From positions 1-31,183 of the forward strand of contig JBBQUP010000031.1 of assembly GCA_038212305.1 (NCBI GenBank): a DNA stretch of 31,183 bases, written 5' to 3'. Source of the DNA: JBBQUP01 sp038212305 (GTDB lineage Bacteria > Bacteroidota > Bacteroidia > Bacteroidales > Marinilabiliaceae). The notes under the pieces were generated by a model. That model saw only the letters and a list, made by a program, of their open reading frames with translations, was not told the origin of the DNA and did not search any database. A program made the position numbers and the translations under genes. Below, one piece after another: positions 1 to 8,386 of this stretch (its first letter is position 1; every line of letters starts with the position of its first letter).

Positions 1-344
1 AAATAAGTACTAGTAAAGTCAACATCTACATTTTGTGATATATGATTTATGTCGATAGTGATGGATCCTTTACCGTTTACTGACTCATTTTTATTGCTTA
101 AACAACGTTCAATGGCAACTCCAATTTCGCATTTTTCGCAATTGACAGAACTACCACTAGGTGTATTCTTGTCGCAATTACTACAATGTAAATAAGTTCC
201 CAAATCCAGATGGGCATTAAAATTGGCCTGAGTATTAAAAAATATTTGCAATTCCTTATTTCCAAAAACCACAAGGTGATTTTTATCAACAACCATAATA
301 GGAATGGGAATTAATTCGAGGTGATTGAAATATTTTTGAGTCAT
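1..344 (-). CDS. PAS-domain sensor protein, N-terminal part (runs off window)
   Basis: An open frame on the minus strand starts at ATG 344 and is still open at base 1, giving 114 residues. An in-frame TGA lies upstream, so ATG 344 is the first ATG of the frame. The N-terminus (LIPIPIMVVDKNHLVVFGN, about residues 10-28) resembles the first strands of a PAS fold. It is followed by a cysteine cluster: CSNC, eleven residues, then CEKC, and one more Cys a few residues on. PAS domains with such a cluster occur at the front of histidine kinases and other signalling proteins, but the output domain is outside the window, so the class of protein is unknown. It lies 51 bases downstream of the PKD protein gene on the same strand and may be co-transcribed with it. 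Confidence 0.6.
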   Translation of the reverse strand, partial: MTQKYFNHLELIPIPIMVVDKNHLVVFGNKELQIFFNTQANFNAHLDLGTYLHCSNCDKNTPSGSSVNCEKCEIGVAIERCLSNKNESVNGKGSITIDINHISQNVDVDFTSTY

Positions 345-395
345 TTCGTTAAGTATAATCGTTTCTGTTTTATTTCTAGGGTTGTATCAAGCCAA

Positions 396-3300
396 TTATT
401 TAAGAAGCTTGATTGTTCCTTGTTTTGAGATGATCACACCACCATAAGTCAATATCTGCACTACGTATTGATATGTTTCGGATGGCTGAGGTTTGTTTTT
501 GTAATTCCCATCCCATCCTTGCATTATGTCATTGGATTGATAAACCATTTGTCCAAACCGATTAAATATCTTAAAATCAATAAGTTCTTTTATTCCCCAT
601 CCATTAACTTTAATAATATCGTTAATGCCATCGTTGTTAGGCGTGAAAGCAGTAGGAACATCAACAGAGTATTTTTCGATAACACTTATTGTTATTGGAT
701 AGCTTTCGTTAAAACAGTTGGATGTGTCGGATACTGCTACTGTATACTTAGTTGTTTGGAGTGGTTTAAACCCAAGACTTGGGCAGTTGCTACAAGTTAA
801 ATCATTATTTGGCGTCCATTGAAAAGTTTGTATTCCATCATCCGAAATGTCGAGATAATAGGTTTCTCCAATAATAATGCTGGTATCAGTTAAATTAACA
901 ACGGGTATTTGTTGAACCGAAACAAAAGTGGAATCTTTTTGTGAGCAGTTATTTAAATCTGTTCCCCAAACGGTATATAGAGTGGATGTTTGTGGTGTTG
1001 CAAAAGTAATTGATAAATTGGAATTGCTTAAACTTAAAGCTGGAGTCCATATATAATTATTTGCTCCAATGGCCAATAATTGAGCAGAAGTTCCTAAGCA
1101 TATTATGGTATCGTTTGATGTTTTTACTAGTGGAAGTGCAAAAACTTTAACAAATCGACTTTTCAAGGTATCAATGCAACCCACATGATTTGATGCGACA
1201 AGTTGATTTTCAAAATTACCACTAGAAACATAAGTATGGTCAGGATTTTCTAAGTTTGATTCAGTTCCATCGCCAAAAATCCATTTATAAGATTCAGCAT
1301 TTATCGAATTGTTTATCAACGTGATATCTAAAGGCACACACCCTTGTGTTTTATTATCTTTAAAGCTATAAGCTGACGTTATTTGCTGAATGACAAGTGT
1401 GTCAATAATTGCTTTATTACAAGTGTTGCTTTCATCAGACTGAATAAGCATTACAGGATGTTTAATGCCACGTGTTTGATAGATATGCGCGGTTTGATCT
1501 CCATTTGCAGAGTAGCCATCACCAAAATCCCATCGAATGGCGTTTATGTTAACTTGATTAATTGCTTCGAACGATGTTGGTACATTAAAACAAGCTGTGT
1601 CCTTCATGTTAAATTCGGCATATGGGCCACCTACATTAATGTACTTTGAGCGAATTAATGTGTCGGCACATCCGAATGACGAGGAACTTATAAGCGTAAC
1701 AGTATAATTCCCAGGTTTAGCATAAATAAAGAAGGGATTCTTTATTAACGATTTATTGTCTTTATCACCAAAATACCAAACATAGCTTCCTGGATTAGGT
1801 GTTTGAGATTTATCTTGGAACTGAACTAAAAATGGATAACAATTCGATGAGGTATTATCCGCTTTAAAATCGGGAATAGGAGGTTTTTGAACCAGAATGT
1901 AGTTCGGTTTTGAAAGTGTTGCTTCACAGCCATGTATGTCTTTAATTTTTAAAGTAACCGGATAGGATCCTGTTGATGGATACGAACGAGATGGCTTTGA
2001 GATCGTTGACGTAATTCCATCTCCTAAATCCCATTCATAATCAGTAATAATACTTGATGATATATCTGTGAAATTAATATCCTGACCAATACATAACGTT
2101 GTATCGTTGGCTTTAAAGCGTGCATCGGGGAAAATGGCTTGAATTAAATGGTTTTTGGTTATGGTTGATGAGCAACCTAAAATATTTGTTGCTTTTAAAG
2201 AAACATTGTATTGGCCAAAACTAGTGTAGATGTGTTCAGGACTTTCTATTGCAGAGGTGTTCGTGTCTCCAAAATTCCACTCCCAACTTGCAATGGTAGT
2301 ATCGGTAACTGATGAATTATTAAATTCGAAAGTTATGGGCATGCATCCTAATTTGTAATTTCCAGCGAATTCGGGGGTAGGGAGATAGGTTTTTAATGAT
2401 TTGTGTAAAGTGTCTTTACATCCATTTCTGTCTTGTACCACCAATGAAATTTGATAATTACCTCGGGTCTTAAAGGTGTGATTAACAGGACTGTCAGTAA
2501 AGATAGGATTTGAAAGGTCGCTAAAACTCCACAGAAAATTTTTAACCTCACCATTAACCACAAAAGGCCAATTATCGACTGATGAAGTTGCATCAAAAAT
2601 TAAAGGAGTGTTTGGACATTGCTTTGTATCATCGAAATCAAAATTTGCATTTATCTTTCTAACATTTGCTCCCCCATGATATATAAAGGAACAGCCAGTA
2701 GATGAATTATTTGCTGATAAAACCACCTCGTAATCACCTTTTGCAGCAAAAGAGTGCGTCGGATTAGGAATATTAGACACTGTAGGAGATCCATCTCCAA
2801 AATCCCAGAAATAGGATGTTGCTTCCGAAATAGTTGCAGTAAAGGCATAATCTAGTGGAGCAATGCATTCAGCAGTATTTTTAAAACTGACAACAGGTCC
2901 CAGAATATTAATGAAATTTGTTTTTGTTATTTTTGATGCACAGCCATAGTTATATGCAGTTAAAGACACATTGTAAGTTCCTGTTTTTTCGTAAAAATGA
3001 GAAGGATTATCAAATGGATAAACCGTGTTATCGCCCATGTCCCATACGGTTGAGGTCACTTTTTCTAATTCAGCTGTGGTATTTTGCAAAACAACTGGTA
3101 TTTGTGCACAATTGTTGTACTCGTTGGTCATTGAGAAATTGGGAGTGATTTTTTCCCCTGAGTTAACAGTAGTAATCAACTCAGCCGCACATCCTCTAGC
3201 TGTTGTAACTATTAGTTTTGCCTGAATTTTACCAGTTGTGGTGAATGACGCAGTTGTTTGATTCACAAATACTGGAGGGTTTGTGCCAATTTCCCATTTT

Positions 3301-4730
3301 CGAGTAACAATAGAGTCTAATGGCGTAATGTATGTACTTTGATTGGTAAAAATTACATCAAAAGGAACACATCCAGATGGTGTTTTGTTGGTGCCGATTA
3401 CAACTTTTGGAATATGAATATTTACACTTTTGGGCTTAATAAATGTATGTTTACAACCATGCTTACTAGTTGCAGTAAGTGTATCGGTATAAAATACATT
3501 GAAATTAGTATTCAGTTCGGTAGTTGCTTCAAATACTACCGTAGGTGTTTGCAATGTTGAGGCTGATCCGTTTCCAAATCTCCAATCATACGAAACAGCA
3601 TTTTCGCTTAAATTCTGATAGGTCACATTACTCGGCACTTGGCATGCAAAGGAGTCTGCAGACGCAAACTTGGCTTTTATCAACTCAACATTAATTAACT
3701 TCGAAACACTATCGGTGCAAATGCCATTCGTAGCTTTTAGCCATATTAAATAATCAGATGCATTTTGATAGGTTTTTTCAGGATGGGTTAAAGTTGAAAA
3801 TGTGCCATCTGCAAAAGTCCATTTATACGAATTGGAAGCAGCACTCTCATTTGTGAGTGTAAATTTTTGACCAGAACAAAGTGTGTCTTTTAAAACTAAA
3901 AATTTAGCTGTTGTTTTTACAATTTGGATTAAATTAGTGGGATAGACAGAATCTTTACATCCAATATTATCGGTAATTATAAGTTTAACCGTGTAATTGC
4001 CCGGTTGAGTAAAAGTATGAGAAGGAGAAATGTCGGTTGTTTGTGTTCCATCACCAAAATCCCAATTAAATGCAGCAGGAGCTAGTCCCTCCGAATTGTT
4101 GGTGAATACCGATGATAAGGTTCCAATACATGACGTTGTTTTATCAACCCCAAACTTAGCAGAAGGTTTTTGCGAATGTATGAATTCAGAGATTGTTTTC
4201 GAATTGGTACACCCAAATTGATCGGTCACATAAACCGTAACTTCAAAAATGCCATTATTTGTGTAAGTGTGAAATGGATTGCTGGCCGTGCTTTGTCCTC
4301 CATCACCAAAACTCCACACATAGTTTAATTGGCCAGCTCCAGAGGAGCTATTAACAAAATTAACATCGAATGGTACACAACCATAAGCCGATTGAGATAT
4401 ATTAAAATCGGCGGTAGGTTTAGAATAAACAGTTATATAGGCAGTTTTTATTTGAGTGTCAATAAGTGAACCATTGGTGGCAGTTAGTTTAACCGTATAG
4501 GTGCCAGCTGTAACATAGGTAGCAGTTGGGTTAATGGCAGTTGAAGTATTTCCATTTCCAAAATCCCATAGAAATGTAGTTCCAATTAATGGGTTGGTAT
4601 CATTCGTAAAATCAACAGCTAAAGGGCTACATCCTGATTGTTGGTTAACATTAAAGTTCGCTGCCAGTTGAGACTTAACTAACGATACTGAAATTAAGAA
4701 AATGATTATAAAAAGTAGATAACGTTTCAT
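396..4730 (-). CDS. Giant PKD-repeat surface protein with type-B T9SS C-terminal sorting domain
   Basis: A 1444-residue secreted protein, probably an adhesin or structural surface protein. Residues 1-20 are a signal peptide ending in VKSQ. I count 14 PKD-type domains of about 80-95 residues up to about residue 1200, most with the W-x-FGDG strand (e.g. WDFGDG, WSFGDG, WIFGDG). Two further Ig-like modules follow. The last 85 or so residues begin TAFTPNNDGINDIIKV and contain FNRFGQMVY and W-DG, the hallmarks of the gliding-motility-associated type-B C-terminal domain that directs export by T9SS. Domains 2-14 each carry one Cys near the start (GC-P) and one near the end (often GC), suggesting one disulfide per domain. 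Type-B cargo usually needs a PorP/SprF partner, and such a gene is encoded divergently 290 bases away. The ligand cannot be told from sequence. Confidence 0.93.
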   Translation of the reverse strand: MKRYLLFIIIFLISVSLVKSQLAANFNVNQQSGCSPLAVDFTNDTNPLIGTTFLWDFGNGNTSTAINPTATYVTAGTYTVKLTATNGSLIDTQIKTAYITVYSKPTADFNISQSAYGCVPFDVNFVNSSSGAGQLNYVWSFGDGGQSTASNPFHTYTNNGIFEVTVYVTDQFGCTNSKTISEFIHSQKPSAKFGVDKTTSCIGTLSSVFTNNSEGLAPAAFNWDFGDGTQTTDISPSHTFTQPGNYTVKLIITDNIGCKDSVYPTNLIQIVKTTAKFLVLKDTLCSGQKFTLTNESAASNSYKWTFADGTFSTLTHPEKTYQNASDYLIWLKATNGICTDSVSKLINVELIKAKFASADSFACQVPSNVTYQNLSENAVSYDWRFGNGSASTLQTPTVVFEATTELNTNFNVFYTDTLTATSKHGCKHTFIKPKSVNIHIPKVVIGTNKTPSGCVPFDVIFTNQSTYITPLDSIVTRKWEIGTNPPVFVNQTTASFTTTGKIQAKLIVTTARGCAAELITTVNSGEKITPNFSMTNEYNNCAQIPVVLQNTTAELEKVTSTVWDMGDNTVYPFDNPSHFYEKTGTYNVSLTAYNYGCASKITKTNFINILGPVVSFKNTAECIAPLDYAFTATISEATSYFWDFGDGSPTVSNIPNPTHSFAAKGDYEVVLSANNSSTGCSFIYHGGANVRKINANFDFDDTKQCPNTPLIFDATSSVDNWPFVVNGEVKNFLWSFSDLSNPIFTDSPVNHTFKTRGNYQISLVVQDRNGCKDTLHKSLKTYLPTPEFAGNYKLGCMPITFEFNNSSVTDTTIASWEWNFGDTNTSAIESPEHIYTSFGQYNVSLKATNILGCSSTITKNHLIQAIFPDARFKANDTTLCIGQDINFTDISSSIITDYEWDLGDGITSTISKPSRSYPSTGSYPVTLKIKDIHGCEATLSKPNYILVQKPPIPDFKADNTSSNCYPFLVQFQDKSQTPNPGSYVWYFGDKDNKSLIKNPFFIYAKPGNYTVTLISSSSFGCADTLIRSKYINVGGPYAEFNMKDTACFNVPTSFEAINQVNINAIRWDFGDGYSANGDQTAHIYQTRGIKHPVMLIQSDESNTCNKAIIDTLVIQQITSAYSFKDNKTQGCVPLDITLINNSINAESYKWIFGDGTESNLENPDHTYVSSGNFENQLVASNHVGCIDTLKSRFVKVFALPLVKTSNDTIICLGTSAQLLAIGANNYIWTPALSLSNSNLSITFATPQTSTLYTVWGTDLNNCSQKDSTFVSVQQIPVVNLTDTSIIIGETYYLDISDDGIQTFQWTPNNDLTCSNCPSLGFKPLQTTKYTVAVSDTSNCFNESYPITISVIEKYSVDVPTAFTPNNDGINDIIKVNGWGIKELIDFKIFNRFGQMVYQSNDIMQGWDGNYKNKPQPSETYQYVVQILTYGGVIISKQGTIKLLK

Positions 4731-5020
4731 AGATAGGGCTTTTTATAAAAATAACGAATTCAATTTAATAATTCAATGGGAATTATGTTGCAAAGTATCA
4801 AAATATTAAATAAATTAAACTTTGTGTTTTACTCTAATATAAAATGGGTTATGGACTGTTGTTACGGCAATTTGGTCTGATCAGTTTCTATATTATTATG
4901 TTATGTGAGCTTGAAAGCAACAAAAATAAGATGATCTGCGTTTCAGGTGATAAAATTAGCTTTCGAATATTAGTTGTTTTTACATTAATAGAGATGATTT
5001 AAAGTATAAATAAATGTCTC
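4731..5020. promoter_or_regulatory. Divergent promoter region between PKD gene and porP/sprF-like gene
   Basis: This 290-base AT-rich gap separates two divergent start codons and must hold promoters for both directions unless transcription enters from elsewhere. On the minus strand a GATACTTTGC stretch (4790-4799) is close to the Bacteroidetes -7 element (TAnnTTTG) and would give a leader of about 55 bases for the PKD gene. I see no clear matching box for the plus-strand genes, no ORF and no strong palindrome. Confidence 0.4.
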
Positions 5021-6052
5021 ATGAAAAGTTATTGGTTAATAAAAATTTTTTTTTGCATCGGTTTGATGGAGACATTGATAATATTGGCTGTTTATAGTCA
5101 AGATATTCATTTCTCGCAAGCCTATTCAGCCCATTTAACACTTAATCCGGCAAATACAGGGCGTTTTAATGGTGATTGGCGAGCATCGGGGATGTATCGA
5201 TCACAGGGTTATCAAATAACAGATCCTTATCAAACCTATTATCTGAGTTTCGAAAAACCTATCTATATTAAAAACGAGGTGATTAATGCAGGATTTTTTT
5301 ACAGTCATGATAATTCTGCTGGACAAACCCTACCTGTTGAGCGAGCTTATTTTATGTTAGGGAATGAAGTAAAGTTTAATACAAATACATTTTTATCGTT
5401 TGGAATTCAAGCTGGTTTTGTGTTTAAGCAAGTAATCAATAGCGGTTTATCTTTGCCTGATCAATATAATAGAGATTTGGGTCGATTTGATCCTACGTTA
5501 CCAACAGGAGATCAATTTGAAAACACATCGAAAAGCTACCTTGATTTAGGTTTTGGGTTATTGTTAAGTCATAAATTCGAGAAAAACATTTTTAGTCTGG
5601 GAGCAGCTTTTCATCAGGTGAATAAGCCAACCGAAGGGTATTTTGGAATAGAAACTCCTTTGCCAATTAAAATGATTTATCATGCAAAGGCCGATATTAA
5701 TTTAGGAACCAGTTTTTTTGTTATTCCTGCAATAGTTACTGTATTACAACAAAAATCATCCGAAACATTAATCGGTGGCCATCTGGGCTATAACTTAAGC
5801 AGTAACACGGGGAATGTGCGAAATGTAATTGGCGGATTGCATCTTCGCAATGGAATTTTTTCTAAAGCTGAGTCGGTTATTGTTTCATCAGGATTAACTT
5901 ATCAGTTTTGGACTTTTTTAATGAGTTACGATTGGGATGTGTCAGGGTTGAAAACCTCTTCTGTGAAAAGTTCAGCTATCGAATTTAGTATGATTTATAC
6001 GCTTCCATCAACAAATTTAACCCATCGTACTGTTTCGTGCGAAAGATATTAA
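5021..6052 (+). CDS. PorP/SprF-family type IX secretion outer-membrane protein
   Basis: A 343-residue protein with an N-terminal signal peptide (hydrophobic residues 6-24, cleavage probably near VYSQ) and the family opening QDIHFSQAY followed by LNPANTGRF and WRASGMYRSQ. The rest alternates short amphipathic strands, as expected of an outer-membrane beta-barrel of the PorP/SprF family. Members are T9SS components or partners; in Flavobacterium, SprF is needed for surface secretion of the type-B adhesin SprB. It is the first gene of a pair with the OmpA-like protein 6 bases downstream and lies divergent from a type-B PKD protein, so it is probably the dedicated partner of that cargo rather than the core PorP. 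ATG 5021 is chosen because it directly precedes the signal peptide. Confidence 0.88.
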   Translation: MKSYWLIKIFFCIGLMETLIILAVYSQDIHFSQAYSAHLTLNPANTGRFNGDWRASGMYRSQGYQITDPYQTYYLSFEKPIYIKNEVINAGFFYSHDNSAGQTLPVERAYFMLGNEVKFNTNTFLSFGIQAGFVFKQVINSGLSLPDQYNRDLGRFDPTLPTGDQFENTSKSYLDLGFGLLLSHKFEKNIFSLGAAFHQVNKPTEGYFGIETPLPIKMIYHAKADINLGTSFFVIPAIVTVLQQKSSETLIGGHLGYNLSSNTGNVRNVIGGLHLRNGIFSKAESVIVSSGLTYQFWTFLMSYDWDVSGLKTSSVKSSAIEFSMIYTLPSTNLTHRTVSCERY

Positions 6053-6058
6053 TCATCT

Positions 6059-8119
6059 ATGAAAACGAAGTACCTATTTTTCATTCTTGCCTATTGGTTC
6101 ATGATTTCGCCAAATGTTGATTCGCAGGATCTGGGAAATTTAAAAAAATGGCAAATCAAAGGTGCTGCTAGAAGTGCGCAACGAATAGGTGATAACTATG
6201 CAGTCCGAGATTATTATGGTGAAATAGTTCGACGCGATTCTAGTAATATTTCAGCAATGGTTAAGTATGCTGAATATTTATTGAAAACTAGAGATTATGA
6301 ATTAGCATTAAAAAAATTGCAATGGATTCAGGATGGTTATCCCGATAAATACCCTTTGGCACTTTATCATTTAGCTCAAGTTCAAAAAATAAGAGGAGAG
6401 CATCAGTTAGCACTCGATAATTTTAATTTGTTGCGTCGGCGTTTTAAGCGTTTTAAGCTCCATGGAATAACTAAAAACATGCTAATGAACGAAATAGCAG
6501 GATGTAACTTGGCTTTAGCCCCAAAGGATTCGGTTACGAAAATTGTTATTGATCATTTAGGCTCAAGCATTAATAAACCTCATATTGAGTTTGGCCCCAT
6601 CATATTATCCGATACTTGTTTTGTTTATGGTTCATCGAACATAACTGAGGTGAAAAAAGTCAGCATTGATACTGATCAGCAACCTTCGAGGCAATTTTAC
6701 ATGGCAACCAAACATTCAGGAGAATGGCAAGGAGAGCAATCGCCAGTGGCGCCATTTATTGCTGAAAATCAATATGATACAGGACGAGGCGTGTTTTCGT
6801 TAAACGGACAACGCTTTTATTTTACCCAGTGTTTCACCACCGAGAGTCATAAAAATATTTGTCATCTTTTTGTTACTGAAAAAACAAAAGAAGGTTGGAG
6901 TAAACCTGTGGAGTTGAATAAAAACATTAATCATCCCAAATACACATCAACGCAACCAACCATAGGTACTTGTTACGATAAACAGTTAGAAGTTATTTAT
7001 TTTGTAAGCGATAGGCCTGGTGGAGCAGGAGGTTTGGATATTTGGTATACTGTTTATGATACGCGGTTTAAGAAGTATCATCCTGTATCGAACGCAGGTG
7101 TTTATATAAATACACCTTTGGATGAAATTACCCCATTCTACGATTTGCCCTCGCATCAGCTATATTTTAGTTCAAATGGATGGCCAACCATTGGAGGGTT
7201 TGATATTTTTAGAGCTAAGGGAGATTTGGTTAATTGGGAGCCATCGGAAAATATAGGAACGGTTATTAATTCGACCTATGATGATTTAAACTATGTTCGT
7301 AATACATCAGGACAATTTGGTTTGATGGCTTCGAATCGACCGGGAAGTTTTTATTTAACCAACCAATCCTGTTGCGATGATTTGTTTACGGTTGAAGAAA
7401 CAGAGACTTCTCGAGTACTTGTTTCCGGGAAATTGATGAAATCGGAGCTCATGAAGGAGAATAATTATTACAAAAAAAATGTTATTAATAACGACACTTC
7501 ATCTGTATCTCTTAACAATCAGCAGCTAGCCATTCAGTTAATGCAAGACTCAACTTCATCGGTATTTATCTACCAATCATCCACCAACGAAAAAGGAGAA
7601 TTTGAGTTTTGGGTCGATCCGAATATGAATTATGAGATTACCGTGTTAGATTCCACAATCATGGATCGCAATTTTGCTGTTTCAACAAAAAAAATGGCTG
7701 ACAGTAAGACTTTGAAGCTAAGTACGATCGATTTTAGTGCGATTCCAGAACAGGCAATTGTTGTAGAAAATATATATTACGACTTCGACCAAATTGACCT
7801 CAATGTTAAAGCCAAAGAGGCTGTTGATACCACTTTGCTATTGTTAGCTATTCGATTCCCGAAAGCAATTTTTGAAATTAGTTCGCATACCGATGATAAA
7901 GGAGATCAACGATATAATCAACGGCTATCGGATAAGCGTGCTGCGAATGTTGTTCTGTATTTAGTTTCGAAAGGTGTAGAGCCCTTGCGTTTAAAAGCAA
8001 AAGGGTATGGAGAAAGCAAACCTTTGGCACCTAATGTAAAAGCCGATGGTACTGATAATCCCGAAGGAAGACAGAAAAACCGACGAACCGAATTCCGTGT
8101 TGTAGGCATTATTGAATAG
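6059..8119 (+). CDS. TPR / beta-propeller / OmpA-domain envelope protein (PorE-like architecture)
   Basis: A 686-residue exported protein. A signal peptide (about 1-22, ending VDSQ) has no lipobox Cys. TPR-like helices span about 38-150. PD40-type propeller repeats follow at about 180-440 (YFVSDRPGGAGGLDIW near 314; LYFSSNGWPTIGGFDIF near 368). A carboxypeptidase-regulatory-like strand region occupies about 450-560. An OmpA C-terminal domain fills 565-686, with HTDDKG and the LSDKRA helix; Asp612 and Arg627 match the peptidoglycan-binding Asp and Arg of OmpA. This domain order is that of PorE, which anchors the T9SS to peptidoglycan, but Bacteroidetes genomes carry several paralogues, so I read it as an accessory anchor working with the adjacent PorP/SprF protein. 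It starts 6 bases after that gene and is surely in the same operon. Confidence 0.88.
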   Translation: MKTKYLFFILAYWFMISPNVDSQDLGNLKKWQIKGAARSAQRIGDNYAVRDYYGEIVRRDSSNISAMVKYAEYLLKTRDYELALKKLQWIQDGYPDKYPLALYHLAQVQKIRGEHQLALDNFNLLRRRFKRFKLHGITKNMLMNEIAGCNLALAPKDSVTKIVIDHLGSSINKPHIEFGPIILSDTCFVYGSSNITEVKKVSIDTDQQPSRQFYMATKHSGEWQGEQSPVAPFIAENQYDTGRGVFSLNGQRFYFTQCFTTESHKNICHLFVTEKTKEGWSKPVELNKNINHPKYTSTQPTIGTCYDKQLEVIYFVSDRPGGAGGLDIWYTVYDTRFKKYHPVSNAGVYINTPLDEITPFYDLPSHQLYFSSNGWPTIGGFDIFRAKGDLVNWEPSENIGTVINSTYDDLNYVRNTSGQFGLMASNRPGSFYLTNQSCCDDLFTVEETETSRVLVSGKLMKSELMKENNYYKKNVINNDTSSVSLNNQQLAIQLMQDSTSSVFIYQSSTNEKGEFEFWVDPNMNYEITVLDSTIMDRNFAVSTKKMADSKTLKLSTIDFSAIPEQAIVVENIYYDFDQIDLNVKAKEAVDTTLLLLAIRFPKAIFEISSHTDDKGDQRYNQRLSDKRAANVVLYLVSKGVEPLRLKAKGYGESKPLAPNVKADGTDNPEGRQKNRRTEFRVVGIIE

Positions 8120-8169
8120 TTCGAATTGTATTGAAACAACCAACGTATTAAACCCGTATAATTTAGTAA

Positions 8170-8335
8170 CTGTTTAAATTTAATTTAAATGAATACCGAG
8201 AAAGGAAGAATAATAGATAAATAGACAGATATAGAAGATGTTTTAGATAATTCCAGAAGATGAACATTCTATCTTCATCTTCTTATCTTCACATTTTCTC
8301 TCACTATAATCTAAACATCTATAAAATTTAAACAG
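8170..8335. repeat. Long nested imperfect palindrome in intergenic region
   Basis: Three concentric pairs of arms are visible: CTGTTTAAATTT (8170-8181) with AAATTTAAACAG (8324-8335); AGATGTTTTAGAT (8236-8248) with ATCTAAACATCT (8309-8320); and GAAGATGAA (8256-8264) with TTCATCTTC (8274-8282), leaving a 9-base loop. The left half has extra unpaired sequence between the outer and middle arms. It fills most of the 267-base gap between the ompA-like and ABC transporter genes and has no coding capacity. It could be a MITE-like element or a structured transcript. I saw no second copy in the window. Confidence 0.6.
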
Positions 8336-8386
8336 CTTCTTATATATTTTAATTAAAATGAAATCCCTTGGGGGCGAATCAAACAA

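Noticed and set aside
98..292. A 64-residue frame on the minus strand
   Set aside because: It overlaps the PAS-like frame starting at 344, which has family-like sequence and runs through the window edge; the 64-residue frame has no recognisable pattern.
8170..8335. CRISPR array or tandem repeat in the palindromic region
   Set aside because: There are no regularly spaced direct repeats with unique spacers, only inverted repeats, and no cas genes.
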